Positions 63,844 to 64,000 of a stretch of DNA of 64,000 nucleotides are shown here, one piece after another; position 1 is the stretch's first letter, and each line of letters opens with the position of its first letter. Origin of the DNA: Ectopseudomonas mendocina (GTDB lineage Bacteria > Pseudomonadota > Gammaproteobacteria > Pseudomonadales > Pseudomonadaceae); assembly GCF_007049795.1 (NCBI RefSeq), contig NZ_SCFY01000005.1, forward strand, positions 124,001 to 188,000, written 5' to 3'. The translations under genes and the position numbers were made by a program. A model generated the notes under the pieces. It made no database searches. It was not told the DNA's origin and saw only the letters and a program-made list of their open reading frames with translations.

Positions 63844-64000
63844 TCATGAATCGAAACTGAGGCCTTTGCCGGCCGCGACGGCGCGCTGGTAGACGAGGCT
63901 GGCGATGGCGGTGTCTTGTGCTCCAGTGCCGCTCAGGTCGCACAGGGTGATCTGCTCGGGCGCGGTGCGACCGGGACGCTGGCCGGCGATCACCTGGCCG
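63844..64000 (-). CDS. eutC: EutC-like ornithine cyclodeaminase family protein (3' end only)
   Basis: The minus frame is open from the right edge to a TGA at 63844-63846 and gives 51 C-terminal residues: GQVIAGQRPGRTAPEQITLC, then DLSGTGAQDTAIASLVYQRA. LSGTGAQDTAIA is the C-terminal motif of ornithine cyclodeaminase/mu-crystallin proteins. In ectoine clusters EutC lies right before EutD (doeA), as here, 57 bases upstream. Confidence 0.85.
   Translation of the reverse strand, partial: GQVIAGQRPGRTAPEQITLCDLSGTGAQDTAIASLVYQRAVAAGKGLSFDS

Overview
The window is GC-rich Gram-negative chromosomal DNA that reads as Pseudomonas (gamma-proteobacteria), probably an environmental species of the P. mendocina/oleovorans type. 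This rests on gene order known from P. aeruginosa (trkA-rsmB-fmt-def-LysM-dprA-tsaC-qor-hemF-aroE, a betC/SulP choline-sulfate locus, trpI/trpBA, adhA-purE-purK), on a trpI-type LysR gene, and on REP-type palindromes. The species is inference. No tRNA, rRNA, CRISPR array, prophage or transposase gene was seen.

Layout. 1-7.3 kb: the end of an AraC regulator, a secreted protein, a zinc alcohol dehydrogenase, purE and purK, a small membrane protein, two exported proteins and a sugar-phosphate mutarotase. 7.4-10.7 kb: a TRAP transporter, permeases on the minus strand and a TakP-like binding protein on the plus strand. 10.7-14.7 kb: a thioesterase, a small envelope gene set behind a strong sigma-54 promoter match (small membrane protein, DUF1328 protein, Ivy-like lysozyme inhibitor), an SpmA/SpmB-like membrane protein, a lipoprotein and dodecin. 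14.8-23.0 kb: two head-to-tail cell-surface-signalling iron systems (ECF sigma, FecR, STN-type TonB receptor), each preceded by a Fur-box-like site. 23.0-32.1 kb: trpI and trpBA, normally adjacent and divergent, are separated by about 6 kb holding an ABC importer, a ureido-type amidohydrolase, a DUF1989 protein and a cupin regulator. 32.2-39.0 kb: SulP and DASS transporters, an SDR, a frameshifted dkgB-like pseudogene beside its LysR partner, and pbpG. 39.1-44.2 kb: choline-O-sulfate use (LysR, betC, choX-type binding protein, SulP). 44.3-55.0 kb: the conserved origin-proximal housekeeping block. 55.1-64.0 kb: ectoine catabolism on the minus strand (eutC end, doeA, doeB, an AsnC regulator, then doeC- and doeD-like genes), interrupted by a second choX-type gene, an NlpC/P60 protein and a yhhQ transporter that has a probable preQ1-I riboswitch.

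The window combines housekeeping (purine, tryptophan, shikimate, haem, translation, potassium uptake) with scavenging of osmolytes (choline sulfate, ectoine), nitrogen compounds, keto-acids and ferric siderophores. The most notable structural features are a palindromic MITE-like element, one copy of which split another palindrome and left a 6-bp direct repeat; paired-base changes between its copies; the trpI/trpBA split with operator-like sequence on both sides; and the riboswitch over the yhhQ ribosome binding site.
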